Part shown: positions 22,584 through 34,494 of the stretch, piece after piece
How positions within the stretch are numbered: the stretch's first letter is position 1
Layout: every line of letters starts with the position of its first letter
Assembly (NCBI RefSeq): GCF_958298935.1
Contig: NC_084930.1
Coordinates: forward strand, 29,920,001 to 29,984,000
Length of the DNA stretch: 64,000 nucleotides
Direction of reading: 5' to 3'
Source of the DNA: Phragmites australis
Lineage: Eukaryota; Streptophyta; Magnoliopsida; Poales; Poaceae
The notes under the pieces: model-generated
The model's input: only the letters and a program-made list of their open reading frames with translations
Database searches by the model: none
Told to the model about the DNA's origin: nothing
Program-made: the position numbers and the translations under genes

Positions 22584-23783
22584 CTAGAAGCGAACGGAGC
22601 TTCCCCAAGTGTGCACGTCCTTCAAGGTCGCCGCCAGCCAGTCCATCCCCCCCTGCAGGCCCTCGCCGGTGAGCGCGCAGGCTCCCACGACGCGCGACGC
22701 CCTGTTCTTGAGGTCGTACAGGCCCAGGCGCTGGCCCACTTCGGACGGGCTCATCGCCCCTTTCTACGCGCACAGAAAAGCAGAGGTCAGAACAGAGGCA
22801 CATGCCAACTAATGCACTATCTGAGCATGGCTCGGTTCCCGTTTGTTTATACACTATCTGACACGGTATACTCTGATCGTAAGTTGTAACCTGCGACATT
22901 TTTCCAATTCTTGCAGGAATTCAACTGCTCGCTCTGCGAAATTACACCAAAATCCCCGCGTTCCAAACGGGGGCCTTAGTTCGGATCGTTGGCAGTTACC
23001 TGGTCCTGCTTGTTGGCGAGTACCAGTACGACGCTGTTGAGCATGAGAGGGTCCTTGATGATGGCCTGGAACTCCTCCCTGGCAACCCCAATCCTGTCCC
23101 TGTCCATCGAATCAACAACGTATATCTGAAAAAGAAGGCAGCAAAAGTTCAGCATTGTCACGTCGACTCTTCTTCAGAGTTCACAAGCAGGATTCCATCA
23201 ACATCCGCGGGAATGCTAGATCAAAAGAGGTAAAAAAAGTCGAAATACCAGAGCATCCGAGTTGCCCAAGTACTGCCTCCAGAGCGGCCGCAGCTTGTCC
23301 TGCCCTCCGACGTCCCAGACCGTGAAGGCCACGTTCTTGTACTCCACTTTCTCCACGTTGAAACCTGCAGAAGCAACATTCGTCAAATTGCAGCCTCGAC
23401 GCTAGCCAGATTGATGCACAATTTAACAGGTACAGGCTGCACATCGGCGAAATGTCTCTTGCTTCCTATAAAAAGCTGGGCCAAAGGCCTTTGGTCTTAC
23501 AATTTAACAGGATATGTACTAGAACCAATGTAGCTCGAAATCTACCGATTGTCGGTACCGACGACAGAACTTCGCCGATGTGCAGTCTGTATAGGATCGT
23601 CGTTTTACCGGCGGCGTCCAGCCCAAGCATCACAACCTGCATTGACAGGACAAAGGAGAAAAGAACCGAGAAGGAAATCAGAACAGCTTGATCACATCAC
23701 TGTCTGAAGCAATGGCCTGTTGTTACCTTCACTTCTTTTGTGCAGGAATTGCCGAAGAAGAGTTTCATCAGAGACTGACCCAT
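22584..23783 (-). CDS. ARFB1: ADP-ribosylation factor, ARFB-like small GTPase, five exons, 189 aa
   Basis: Small GTPase of the ARF family, controlling membrane traffic; the B-type is a plant-specific group. Minus-strand exons 23727-23783, 23546-23636, 23249-23364, 23000-23125 and 22584-22763 join in frame with GT-AG borders. Gly2 after Met (MGQSLMKLF) is a myristoylation signal. The P-loop is GLDAAGKT (24-31), switch I has PTIGFN with Thr48, switch II WDVGGQ with Gln71, and the guanine-specificity motif NKQD is at 126-129, all at canonical ARF positions. The tail ([10 protein letters not shown]) is slightly longer than in ARF1. [13 protein letters not shown] and [14 protein letters not shown] favour ARFB over ARF1/ARFA or ARL. 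All catalytic residues are intact. The start fits the family N-terminus exactly. The 3' end abuts the Tat-type LTR, leaving little room for a 3' UTR outside the element. Confidence 0.95.
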
Positions 23784-24268
23784 GCACGCGTGACCGCTAT
23801 TTATCCTTGCACCGAGTTTCTTCTTCCTGCGTTCCCGTAGGCAGAATTCAGAACTTTGAGCCGTTTGCGGTTCGTCTTCCGGTCGATTTGCTCGAGTTTA
23901 TTGCTCCTCAGCATGATCGTGTGAATGGACGTGGAGTGCTGTGTGGTTGGGTGGGGACGGTGGTTATCATGCAAACCATAACGCCACTTTGTTTGGGCAA
24001 GCGTCTGACTTCTCGTCGGTGTTTGACTTGAACCGATGAAGAATCTTCAGCTGGGATGACATGGGAGCACGAAGTCATACTGGAAGATCGCAGTGGTCCA
24101 ATGCGCGCATGGCACCTGACAGTGTTGTTTGCTGAAGCTTTGGTCCAATTTAAGAGCATCGCGCAGATTCGCATGCACGAGGACGAGTTCACGCATAACT
24201 AGTAGCAGCGATATATATAAAATACATTGGTTCTTGGAAAAGAAACGAAAACATTTGGTGCGTCTACA
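23784..24268. other. Upstream region of the ARF gene
   Basis: GC-mixed intergenic sequence. GATAAATAG on the minus strand at about 23,797-23,806 is TATA-like but too close to the start codon to be convincing. No gene seen. Confidence 0.4.
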
Positions 24269-24340
24269 GTCGTTGTGTATAGTGGTGAGTATTCTCGCCT
24301 GTCACGCAGGTGGCCCGGGTTCGATCCCCCTGCAACGGCC
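24269..24340 (+). tRNA. tRNA-Asp (GTC)-like, possibly a pseudogene
   Basis: Acceptor GTCGTTG pairs with CAACGGC (24333-24339). The A-box region is TATAGTGGTGAGTATTC, the anticodon loop CTGTCAC has GTC at 24301-24303, and the B box is GGGTTCGATCC. A T-rich stretch follows at once, as expected for a Pol III terminator. Departures from plant tRNA-Asp: one base short in the D-arm region, a C-A mismatch in the anticodon stem, and one extra base with mismatches in the T stem. These make a tRNA pseudogene or tRNA-derived repeat head plausible. Confidence 0.7.
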
Positions 24341-25043
24341 ATTTTTTATTTTTCCTTTTGTCATCACCCGTATATAAAAACCAAAGAGAGGTGCAACGCC
24401 TGGCACCGAATCACCTTATGTAATTTTTTTTAGATCAAAAGGGTATTCCTCTTTTTCATTTATATAAAATGAAACACAGTATAGCTGTGCAAATAAAACC
24501 CGCAATAGAAACGCTCCATGCATTGCAGTAAGCACCGACGTACTACCACCACCAGCAACAGTACTAACTCCAAGGTAATGGAACCAGCCTGAATACATGA
24601 ACGCAGAACGGTAACTCAACCGGAAGCCTATCCTATTACAAAAGGGTCGTTGTTCAGCATGAAGCGAAGTCCGTTGTGGTCGATCTCGCGCCCTCCAGGT
24701 CAGTCCTGGAGCCTCCCAATTAATCTTCTCGAGAGCAGAAATACAGAGATCCATCTTCAGCAGGTCGGAGTACCGGCACAAAGGCCGCCATCTTTTCGAA
24801 TGCAGGCAGCGCTGTCCGACGACGCCAGAGCACCTGCAGGCCACCCCACTATTCATGGTGAAGATCAGAAGATGCATATTATTCCTTTTTTCCCCAAATG
24901 CTCTAAAGGTTGGCAGCACAAGCAGTGTTCAAGACTATGCTTATCACGGCCCACCCACTAGCAAATAATTCAAAATCCAAACAAATATGAAATATCACAG
25001 TAAGACGTGGTTAAACTTACTCAGACAGTCAAACTGGGTAGTC
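24341..25043. other. Region downstream of the orphan exon chain, function unclear
   Basis: A minus-strand ORF of 167 codons (24416-24919) has no recognisable domain. Short stretches in other minus frames look codon-like (for example IDHNGLRFMLNNDPFVIG before a stop near 24,640) but cannot be chained. This may be 3' UTR or another terminal exon of the gene at 25,044-25,461. Confidence 0.35.
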
Positions 25044-25461
25044 TTACACCTTTGCACCACTGTCAGCCCGAATCAGCCAATCCCCGCCAGTTTCCTGAAC
25101 CATGTTAACTTCTATTACTGAAAGAACGAACCAACATTAATGAATACGACTGCTAGTCCTTACCATGATAACAGCATCCCTTGGCACCAGATCTTGGAAT
25201 AAGCACTGGACATCAATCCAGGGCAAGGGCAAGCTTGCTCCAGCTTTGCCTCGAACCATCAATTGTGCAGAAGCCTCGCAGGCTGAGGTTAGGTTTCTAT
25301 TCCTTTTCAGATGGTGTCCTGGTGAGCCATTCAGCAGAACAGAACCATCGCAACCCTACATATCACAAGCAGTTCAGTAACATACCTTCTGAACACCATT
25401 GAAGTAGTTCAAAATAGTGGTTACTATCGAGCTGCATGTATCGACCAGTTCACCCAAAAGT
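25044..25461 (-). CDS. Three terminal exons of an unrecognised gene
   Basis: Three blocks on the minus strand fit splice consensus and stay open when joined: 25386-25461 (enters in phase, ends AAG then GTATGT), 25164-25355 (192 nt, ends ATG then GTAAGG) and 25044-25094 (ends at TAA). Together they encode about 105 residues, including ELVDTCSSIVTTILNYFNG, QLMVRGKAGASLPLPWIDVQ, LFQDLVPRDAVIM and GGDWLIRADSGAKV. I do not recognise the family. A fourth exon-like block at 25809-25859 has good splice sites, but its phase does not fit. The upstream part is not found; the PPR gene lies immediately above on the same strand. It could be a 3' gene remnant, or alternative 3' exons of the PPR transcript. 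Confidence 0.45.
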
Positions 25462-26108
25462 CTAAACAGATAGAGAAAGATAGACAATTCACTTATATTT
25501 CAACAGTTGCTTACTCCATATCTATTGCATGTTTCTTGCAATATTCTTAATTTCCTATAGGTATCAAAATTGACGCAGACAACTTGATGTACAAAGAAGA
25601 GGATCAAGAATTCATAATCATGTTATGCACAACCATTACTATATATAGAATGAGAATCAAATGATAACCTTTAAGGTTCAATGATGTAACTTCCAAACCT
25701 AAACTATGATGGCTGCAAGATATGCATTCAAAAGGAACTCAAACCTCTCACGCAGCATAACAAACAAACGACACAACAGTTTTACTATGAAACACAGGAT
25801 GCACTTACCATGGAGCAACATGATGGCTGCTGATAAGTCATTAGCTGTCCACTGTTTAACTGAAATAGCAAAGTATTCATAATTCGTTAGGGGTTTTTAA
25901 AGCTGTGGAGGCTCATGTATGTTGGACCTCTGAAGTTCACCTGGCATGTAGTCCAAAATTGTTTCAGATTTCAGACTCATCTAATAAGAGGCAAGTGACC
26001 ATCACCTGAATTTTCTGCAGAGGAAAATTTGTCTGCACATATAATAACCTATCTTCAGAAGAAACTTTGTGAAGAGGAAAATTTGTCCCCATAGACCATA
26101 AATTATCT

Positions 26109-28230
26109 TCAAATGACACTGCAACCAGCTTCTTTTCCTTTGGATGTTTCCACCAATAATTTCCTTGTCCTCTGAGCATCCTCCCATAAACATGATTCTG
26201 CATACAAGTTTGCAAGCACAGCATAGTTCACAGAACTCTCAGAATCTATACTTAAAAGATTCTTGGCCACAGTTTTTCCAAGAGGCATGTTTCCATGTAT
26301 TTTACAAGCTCCAAGCATTGCACCGTACATGGATGTGTTGGGTTCAGCATTCGTCTTCTGAACAAGCCTCCATGCATCTTCTAACTGACCTCCACGAGCA
26401 AGAAGGTCAATAGCAGAGCTGTAATGCTCGGCTCTTGGATCAATACCATACTTGCCCAACATGGTTGTGAAATATTCCATCCCTCTGTTCATCAGACCAG
26501 AATGGCTGCATGCAGATAGAAGAGAAAGGAATGTCACATCATTTGGCTTTACACCATCCTCCTCCATCCTATCAAAAAGGGTCACAGCATCTTCTCCAAA
26601 ACCATTTTGCGCACAGGCAGTAATAAGTGAAGTCCACGAAATCACGTTTCGGTAGGGCATTTCATCAAAAGCACGTCTGGCATCTGAAAATGCTCCTACC
26701 TTTGCATACATGTCAACTAGAGCATTGTCCAATGCCACATCACCCATAGGTTGTTTCTTGCACATATAAGCATGAATTTGTGTCCCAAATTTTATTGATG
26801 CTATATTAGCACAAACGCCAAGCAAGGAGCTTAACAGAACACCATCGATTTTTAAATCCTTATGATGAATCTTACAAAAGAGATTCATTGCATCTTCACT
26901 GTGGTTTCTATCCATGGAGTATCCACTGATCAGTGCAGTAGATGACACGAGGTCTGGTTCAAGCATGGAGTCATATATCACTCTTGCACTGCTCAAGCTC
27001 CGGCATTTTGCATAAGAATCGATAAGTGATGCAATAACAACCTTTTCGTCCCAATAACCCAGCTTGACGATGCAAGTGTGAATTAGCTCCACATTAGAAA
27101 GCACACTGACTGCGCCACAGGCTTTTAGAGCACTTCCAAATGTAAAATGGTCAGGCAGCATCGCTGTCAAATTTTGATGCGAATGATTGGAAATCCAAAC
27201 AAAAAAAATGTATCACACATTGATTGAGAAGTGAAGAAAAAAACAACAACAGCACAACAAAAAGTTTAAAATGGACTGAAGAAAGATTTGAGAAGTCATC
27301 GAAAATTATTACTATACACCAAATGTCACCAATAATCCCACATAAACTGATAAACGTAAGTTTAACAGTGTCAGTTATTCCATTTAGACCATTTAGATGA
27401 GAGAATAAATATTCCGTTTAGACAGCATTTAGTTTGGTATATCAGTGTATCATGCGTTGCCTTTTCTTTTTAGTAGAACTAGATATAATATACTATAATG
27501 ATATGCCACTGGAGTAAGGGTACAGGGGGGCAGTACGGATTTGAGGTGCATAAAGGTAAGCAACTGCACAAAAGATTTCATGATAGCAAATGGCAAGATG
27601 AAACTTACCGTCTCTCAGCAATGGTGAAAACAATCCAAGCGCATCACTGTAATGCCCGCGCTCCACAAACCCCCTAAGCAAGGCATTCCAAGACACCACA
27701 TCCTTCCTCTCCATCGCCGCAAACAGCCGCCTCGCATCGGCCACCGACCCGCACCTCAGATGCATGTCCATGAGCGCGCTCTGCACGAACATGTCCCCCG
27801 CGAACCTGCCTTTCGCCGCGCACCCGTGCACCTGCTCCCCGATCCTCGCGCATCCGGCGCCGGCGCACGCGCTCGCCGCGCTCCCGAACGTGAACTGGTT
27901 CGGCCGGGCGCCGGACCGGAGCATGAGCGCGAACAGCTCCAGCGCCTCCTGCGGGCGCCCGTTCTTGGCGTACCCGGAGACCATGGCCGTCCAGGACACG
28001 ACGCTCCTGTGCGGCATCCCGTCGAACACCTTGCCTGCAGACGCGACGTCGCCGAAGCGGGCGTAGAAGATGACGAGCTTGGTGCTCAGGTGGAGGTCCG
28101 GAGGCAAGGAGGATGCTACGATCCTGTGGTGGATGGATTTTCCTTGCCGGAAGGCGTTGGAGCCGATGCAGCTCTGGAGCAGAGAGGAGTAGAGGGCGGC
28201 GGCGGATTTCGGGCCATTGACAAGGCTCAT
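26109..28230 (-). CDS. Pentatricopeptide repeat protein (PLS/E type), two exons, 558 aa
   Basis: Organellar RNA-binding protein of the PPR superfamily, typically guiding processing or editing of chloroplast or mitochondrial transcripts. Minus-strand exons 27609-28230 and 26109-27163 are joined across a 445-bp intron (GTAAGT, ending GACAG) in phase 1. About 12-14 PPR motifs are readable, for example VVSWTAMVSGYAKNGRPQEA, DVVSWNALLRGFVERGHYSD, NVISWTSLITACAQNGFGED and NDVTFLSLLSACSHSGL. They are followed by an E-type end (YGAMLGACKIHGNMPLGK, NYAVLANLYAESCLWEDAQR). The protein stops at GKEAGCSVI without a DYW domain, so deaminase activity is not expected from this protein alone. Exon 1 is GC-rich and exon 2 AT-richer, a gradient usual in grass genes. 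An intron in a PPR gene is less common but the join is clean. The start is the first Met of the open frame; a targeting peptide is not obvious. Confidence 0.92.
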
Positions 28231-29832
28231 TGGTGCGCGCGTTCTTTGATACCGACGGGTCTATCGCATCCTACCGGTGCTGAGGTCGTGCAGGAAGAAG
28301 CACCGTGGGAGGGTAGCGGGAGAAGGTTGCCGCTGCGAGGTAGACGACGGCGTTCGCCGTTCGGTCGTTCAGGCTGGTTTTGACGACAAGCTGGGTGAAA
28401 TATTGAGCGTCTTGCAGCCAAACTGAAACCAGCCAACCAGGCAATATTGCAGCCGAGCAATCAACATCACAACTCAACCAGGCCCAACTGAGTAACTGAC
28501 CAATCACCACAAGGTGCATCCGCAGCTACTGGCTTGCTAGCCTGGTTCCACCCCCTAACGAGTGTATTTTTTTTATTTTGATTATAGATTCTAGCCTAAA
28601 AATCAAAAAGTAAAAATAAACAGTTCCGGTCTAAAACCAATTCTTATAATCAACGATTCAAGTTATATTATAAAATCTTATAATTTATAATCTAATAAAA
28701 ATAAACTTCTTTACTCGTAACAATTCACAGCAAAAACAAATATAACCTAAGCCTATCCATCAACCCAATCACACCCTAATGCCCTTGTGAAGAAAATTTC
28801 TAAAAATGCGTAATGGCGTAAGGAATCCCTCGATATTAATGTGGAGCATAGGGTGTGAATGTTAGAGATTGTGACACGGGGAGGATCCTAATATTTGAAC
28901 ACTATAAAAATAATCATAAAAATCATAAAAAGTTCTCAAAACATAGCATGATGATGATGAAACAACGACTTGTGCAAGGAAAAACAGAAAAGACATTCTA
29001 GTGAATCAGAAAACGAACAAGTATCGAACTCCGCGATTTAGCTTCTCTTTTTCTCTCCTTGTACAACTCGTATGAGTGAAAATGAAACTTTATATGACGT
29101 TTGATGATCGCAAATTCTACTTAAGAATTTTTCATAACTATTTCCGGTGACGATACTGATCCATTGCTGGTCAACACTGAGATCGCTAGCTAGCTGGTCA
29201 ACACGGAGAGCTCCAATAGTGACCTCCTCGCGGTAACAGTCAACAAGGTTCTGCACGAGTGCGATGGCAACGTTGCCACTTGCAAAGGAGGAGCTCGGCA
29301 AGATCATCCGCATGGCGACCACCGCAACGGCATGGTTAGTGAAGACAACATTAAGGTCCATGTCACGAACGCTGTCGCAAGTGTTGCAATAGTCAGTGTG
29401 CAAACCTTCTACAACAAGCATTAGTTAAGCAAGAAGTTAACAAAGGAGACAAGCACCTTTCAGGCTTCCATTCAGCAACAGCAAAAACTGTTCCACCCTA
29501 GTAATCTACACCAAAAGCCTCAGTACAAGGTGTTATTTAACCGCTAGCTTGACCTCAAACTCAGAGAGTCAAGGCAATCCCCAAGCAGTACAACCTGAAT
29601 AGGATGTGGCAAATTTTGAGAAATTAAGCACCATATAGCGGTGTGATGGCAGGCTACGCTAACACACAGAAAGCTCATCGCCCTAGATCGAAAGCGAGCT
29701 TCCATAGGTCCGCCTTCTACTGACATTGAGCAGCATCACTGTACAAATAGTCCTTGAATCACAAAAGGGTTCTCATAGATCATGGTGTAGCTCTGGAGCT
29801 TTGCCTGAGGCGGAGAGCTTTTGAAGATGGTA
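28231..29832. other. Intergenic between PPR and PTPA, with an unidentified ORF
   Basis: 28,231-28,520 is the GC-rich upstream region of the PPR gene. 28,555-28,760 is AT-rich and MITE-like in composition. A minus-strand ORF of 127 codons at 29,038-29,421 (NHAVAVVAMRMILPSSSFA, NLVDCYREEVTIGALRVDQL) has exon-like codon use but no family I recognise. 29,500-29,832 is probably the PTPA 3' UTR. Confidence 0.4.
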
Positions 29833-32800
29833 TTAACCCTCCCTGAAAAAGATGGAGTACATAAATCAAATGTTTAACACCACATCACAGGACAAAAAAT
29901 GTTGATGACAGTAAGCAACAATGGTCTGTATCAGGCACCAGTAACAATAATTTCATTTGAAAAATAGTAACAGTTAGTTTGTACGCTCAACAATCAACAC
30001 AGACTCAAGATATCTATGAATCATGAAACAACACATGTAAGTATGAATCATGAAACAACACGTGTAAGTATGTAACTAATATAACCCAACCAACGGGAAC
30101 CCATTGCAAATTGATTTATTGTAGATCAGGGTGTTTGAATGCGGAGGATTTGTTTCAGATTTAGTTCAAAATTTAAGCTAAATCCTCTTCTCCAGGTAGG
30201 CTCTAGTCCGCTCAATTCTGCAGGTCAGTTTAAATACCGCAAACATTTTGACAGTAATATTCTTGGCCAACTATGCAACTATTTTCTTTTTTCCTTTTTT
30301 ATGATGTAAAGCATAAGTCCATAGCTGGTTGCTATATTAAATTAATACATACTGCTTCAACTAGTTTGTCAAGGGTAAAACAACACGAAAGCGTGTGCAT
30401 GATTCTTCTGTGATGTGGGCAATGCAACCTACTTAATGGCAAATTGGGCAAAGAGTGCTTAATCTCAAAACTTGTTGTCATGCTGCACCCTCAACCTCAA
30501 GATTCCAATACCCTGTTACATTAGATTGGCAACCAAACAATGCTGAGCCAAGCAGAATGGGGTAGTGTTACATTGTTCCATTCTGTGAACCAAAGATTGT
30601 GTAATGATGAAAAGGACAGCAACTCATAAGATGATTCATAGAATACTAGAAAGGCAAAAGCATGTAGAGTAATTGGGAAAAAAAACAAAGCATTAAAAAG
30701 AACAACGTTTCTGCAAAAGTGCCACATTAAGTCTTCAATTCAAGTATCAGAAACAATACCAAGGAACAATGTAGCGCATTGGCATGGAGGCTCCAAGGTC
30801 AATGGAAAAACATGTTAGGAAAAAAATTCCTATTAACTTTAGCATCACCTAAATTCCGCCTATGTTGTCTCGACATAGCCGGTCCCAAGCCCGGGTAAAG
30901 GAGGAGGGTTGTGATAGGCTTGGCGAGCCAACACAAAACTCAGCCACTCTTATGGAGATGAAACTTTAGCATCACCTAATGCACTGAATGTAGACAGTTT
31001 TTACAGCAAGCGCCTATAGCAAATATGACCATTTTGGGCAAACGAACTGGAGCAAACAAGTCGACCATCACATGTAGGAATTCAACATCAAGCAATATGC
31101 AAAATGCAAAGTCTAACCATGAAGTGATGAAAAGGCCATGTTCATATTAATGGACATGAGGGATTAGGTACTAGATAGGGCAACCTAGGGTCCCACTAAG
31201 GATTGGATAGGACAATTCAATGATTCAAGGCTATGCTACCTTAGTCTCTTTAGCTCCATAAGACTATAACGGCATTTTTTAGGTGTCAGAACTCGAATAG
31301 AAGCATCCAGCATTCATCCCAAACTGCCTTTTCTTTTCATGCTACGGAAAGATAGCTGTCTTACAGTAACTCATCTGAATTCTGTTTAATCTCACAATTC
31401 TACTTCCACCACCAATTATCTTCAAGTATTATATTCAAAGACTGTTTAATCGTAACTTTTCAGTCCATCCCTTTACCAAGGGTCACAACATGCCTACTCT
31501 TCTAGGTGGCCCTTACAACTATCCACCTGGTTATCAATCATCTTAATTTTGGGCTCTCTTTCCAATATAGGAGATCTACACCAATGGATTGGTAATACCA
31601 CAAAAATGGGAAAGAGAAAAGAGCTCAGAAGACTAAGGTTAAAGCAAAACTATTTTGGGCCATCTCTTCCAGTTCCAGACAACATTAATAGTACACAAAA
31701 TCTGAAAGCACAACTATTTGACTGTGTTTCGGCCAAACCATTACAGAATTAGGCTGTTAGGCCAAAACAGGCTATAGGACCACCACCAAAATTTCCCTAC
31801 TTCCAACACTGTAATGCTAGATCCGTGCAAAGAAAACACGCAGTCTGCATACTGATAACTTTTCAAGAATTGCTGTACCCGGAAGTTTCAATTGATAAAC
31901 ACGATCAAAGCAAGAAAAATGTTATTCAGTTTTCTTTTTAATGTGGCTATCAATCATATTTCATGGTTCATATGCTAAGGCTAGTTTGGAAACATAACTG
32001 AATTACTCACTGCACAATTTACAATGTTTCTTGGTCATTCCCCACACAAGCAGTTCCATGTTGTAACTTGTAACTAACAAAATCAATTCATGGACACCAA
32101 ATACATGACAAGAGTAATTAAGCAGTGCCATGATTAATACCATTTGATAAGCGAGCCAAAGAGGAAATGCTGCATGATTGGCACCTTCTCAAGCACCTCA
32201 GCCTTGTACATCTTGAGCAGCCCACTGTTCACCTTCTTCCAATTGGCCACACCACTTATATCATCCAACATTGGCGAGTGCTCCGCAAAGGGCCCCTTCT
32301 TTACCTTCTTCACATATGCGACGCGCCCAAGGTACATGTACTCCTTTGAGAAGTTCTCCAAGATATCTGGGTTGTGAATCGACTTGGGCTTTATGTACTT
32401 GTGAACGATCAGTTGCGCAGCTCCAAATATGAAGGGCAGGAAGTGGTAATCGTCGAGCCCCCACACACCGTGGGAGCCCGCGGGCTCCAGCAGGTACGTG
32501 TCCTGCAGCGTACGCATGAGGTCGAGGTAGGAGGCAAAGACGCGCAGCACGACGGCTGGGTAGTCGGGCTCCGTGATGAGCCCGAGCCTCGCAAGGCAGT
32601 AGAGGAAGGCGGCGAAGTTGGTCTCGTGCCCCGTCCCGTAGTCGATGCGGGTGGCGTTGCCGAAGGAATCGAGGAGATACGGCGCAAGCTCGACCTCGGC
32701 GCCGGCGAGGTCCGAGGGGGAAGCGGCGGTGGCCGTGATCCGCACGATAAGCTCGCCGGCAGAGTCGGCGACCTTCTCGTGCCAGAGGCGGAAGGCGGGG

Positions 32801-33303
32801 TTGCCGTACCGGGAGTTGTGCGGGAGCGGCGGGGTGGAGGCGACGAGCGCGGAGAGCGCGGTGACTAGGTCAAGGAGCGTGGAGACGGCGGGGGAGGGCG
32901 GGGCCGCGAGAGGGTCGGTGAGATTGCGGCCGTGGACGGAGACGGAGAGCGCGGCGACGAAGCCGAGGAAGTGGCGGCCGTGGAGGGAGGCGTGGAAGCG
33001 GGCGATGTCGTCGGGGGAGGCGATCCGCTTGGCGGGGGCCTGGAAGGCGTGGGGCGGCGCGGCGGGGGGCACCGGGAGCGGCTGCGGGACTGGGGAGAGG
33101 AAGGCAGCGGTGTTGGTGGACACGTTGGTGGCCGGCATGCGGATGGGGCGGTAGGCCGGTGGCCAGGAGTCGGAGGTCCCTGACCAGGGGGGCGGGGGCG
33201 GGGTCGGCGTCGTGGTGGGCGCGCCGGAGGAGCGGCAGAGCGGGGTGTGCTCGTGGTCGGGATGGGCGGAGGCGTGGGGCGAGCCGGGGTTGGAGCTGGA
33301 CAT
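29833..33303 (-). CDS. PTPA: PTPA: serine/threonine protein phosphatase 2A activator, two exons, 390 aa
   Basis: PP2A phosphatase activator, a conserved peptidyl-prolyl isomerase-like protein that activates the PP2A catalytic subunit in cytosol and nucleus. Exon 1 is 32141-33303 on the minus strand: a Pro/Ser-rich N-terminus of about 85 residues, then the PTPA fold, with SRYGNPAFRLWHEKV, LLDSFGNATRIDYGTGHE, NFAAFLYCLARLGL, GVWGLDDYHFLPFIFGAAQL and PIMQHFLFGSLIKW. Read straight through, the frame ends WY and stop at 32,134. A donor GT at 32,139-32,140 and an acceptor TTTTTCAG ending at 29,843 instead join to G-GAG-GGT-TAA (29,833-29,842), giving the WEG ending that I recall for plant PTPA. I take the spliced form as the main product. 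The intron is 2.3 kb with no gene seen in it. A single large coding exon fits the family. Confidence 0.9.
29844..32140. other. Large terminal intron of PTPA
   Basis: AT-rich sequence without recognisable coding homology or intact transposon ends. It separates the last 10 coding bases from the rest of PTPA. Confidence 0.6.
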
Positions 33304-34494
33304 GGCTGCCGGTGGCGTTGCGGCTTCGGCGGCGTGTGGGATCGGAGACGCGAGTTCTCTAGTCTTCTGGGCGTTTCGGGGCGGCGAGGTGGAGTGGGTG
33401 GGATAGTGACGCCGGAGAAGCGTTGCGAACTTGTCGAGTGGGAGTTTTTGGGCTGGATTGATGGCCTAGTGGGATTGTTCGGCCTACGGACTGGGCCTTC
33501 CCTTTGGGCTCTCCGGCATCTGATGACTATTAAGATTGTTTTTTTTTTTTGTTGAAGTTTATATAGAAAGATAGTTGAAAAAATTTATATGCTAGCTAAC
33601 AGAATTAAATGGATAGATATCGGTAGAAGAAATAAATAGACAGGATAATATATGTGTCCACACCTTCTCGTGGAGTTGTTTTTCCCCTGCAAAACTTAAT
33701 CTTCTCCTATACTGCCAAACTGAACCATCTGCCGATCTACGTGGTGTTACTATGCTGCTTTCATCTTCTCTCTCCGTTGTTCAAAATGGATCGTCTTCTC
33801 CGACTGCCAAACTGAGCCTGCTACTGGAGTTATTATCACATCACCAGTACGCTCTGCAGTCACGCATGACGCTTGGGAAAAGAATCCTGCAATCCATGGA
33901 TTATGTGCATTTGGTTATGTGCGCGTCCTTCACTCACCACAGCTGTGCAGCTGACAGTATAACAATATACGACAATCAAACACGACTTGCCGAAGGCCAC
34001 AACAGCTCAAGTTTTCTTTTCCTAGAAGGAGCACGGCATCTCCGGTGTTCCAAGTATATATGAACAAAAAAAGAACAGATTGTGACGATCAGGAGGTACT
34101 TTTTATGATGGATACATTAATGTGTTTGTAATTTGATAGCTTTAGTTACTTCAATGCACATATTAATCATCAAAGTTTCAAAAGATTGGCAAGCTCACGT
34201 TCTGACATCTATTTTGAATGGAGATCAAGAGATTTTTCACCCCGGTCGGGCGAACATGAGCACAGGTTTTTAAAATATTCCAAACCACGCATTGAAAAAT
34301 AACATGCAAATCCATTGACACAAACGTCCTACAATGCATCATACAGTCTCTCCTCGGAGAGCAAACTACAACAAGCACATGCAACAAGTGAACAAGGAAT
34401 GAAAATAAATGAGCCATTTATTTTTCGTCCCCTCGTGAAGCTAGACCATCCATTTTGCCTTCTCCCCGCGCTGCGCGCGTCACTCCCACCACGT
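33304..34494. other. PTPA promoter and intergenic
   Basis: GC-rich to about 33,520 (PTPA 5' UTR and promoter), then AT-rich. 34,100-34,494 is probably the 3' UTR of the next gene. No other gene seen. Confidence 0.45.

Noticed and set aside
24227..24433. ORF overlapping the tRNA-like gene
   Set aside because: The tRNA-type structure explains the conserved sequence; the ORF has no protein features.
27652..28383. 243-codon plus-strand ORF over PPR exon 1
   Set aside because: Antisense shadow of a GC-rich coding exon; rich in A, P and R with no domain, while the minus frame has clear PPR motifs.
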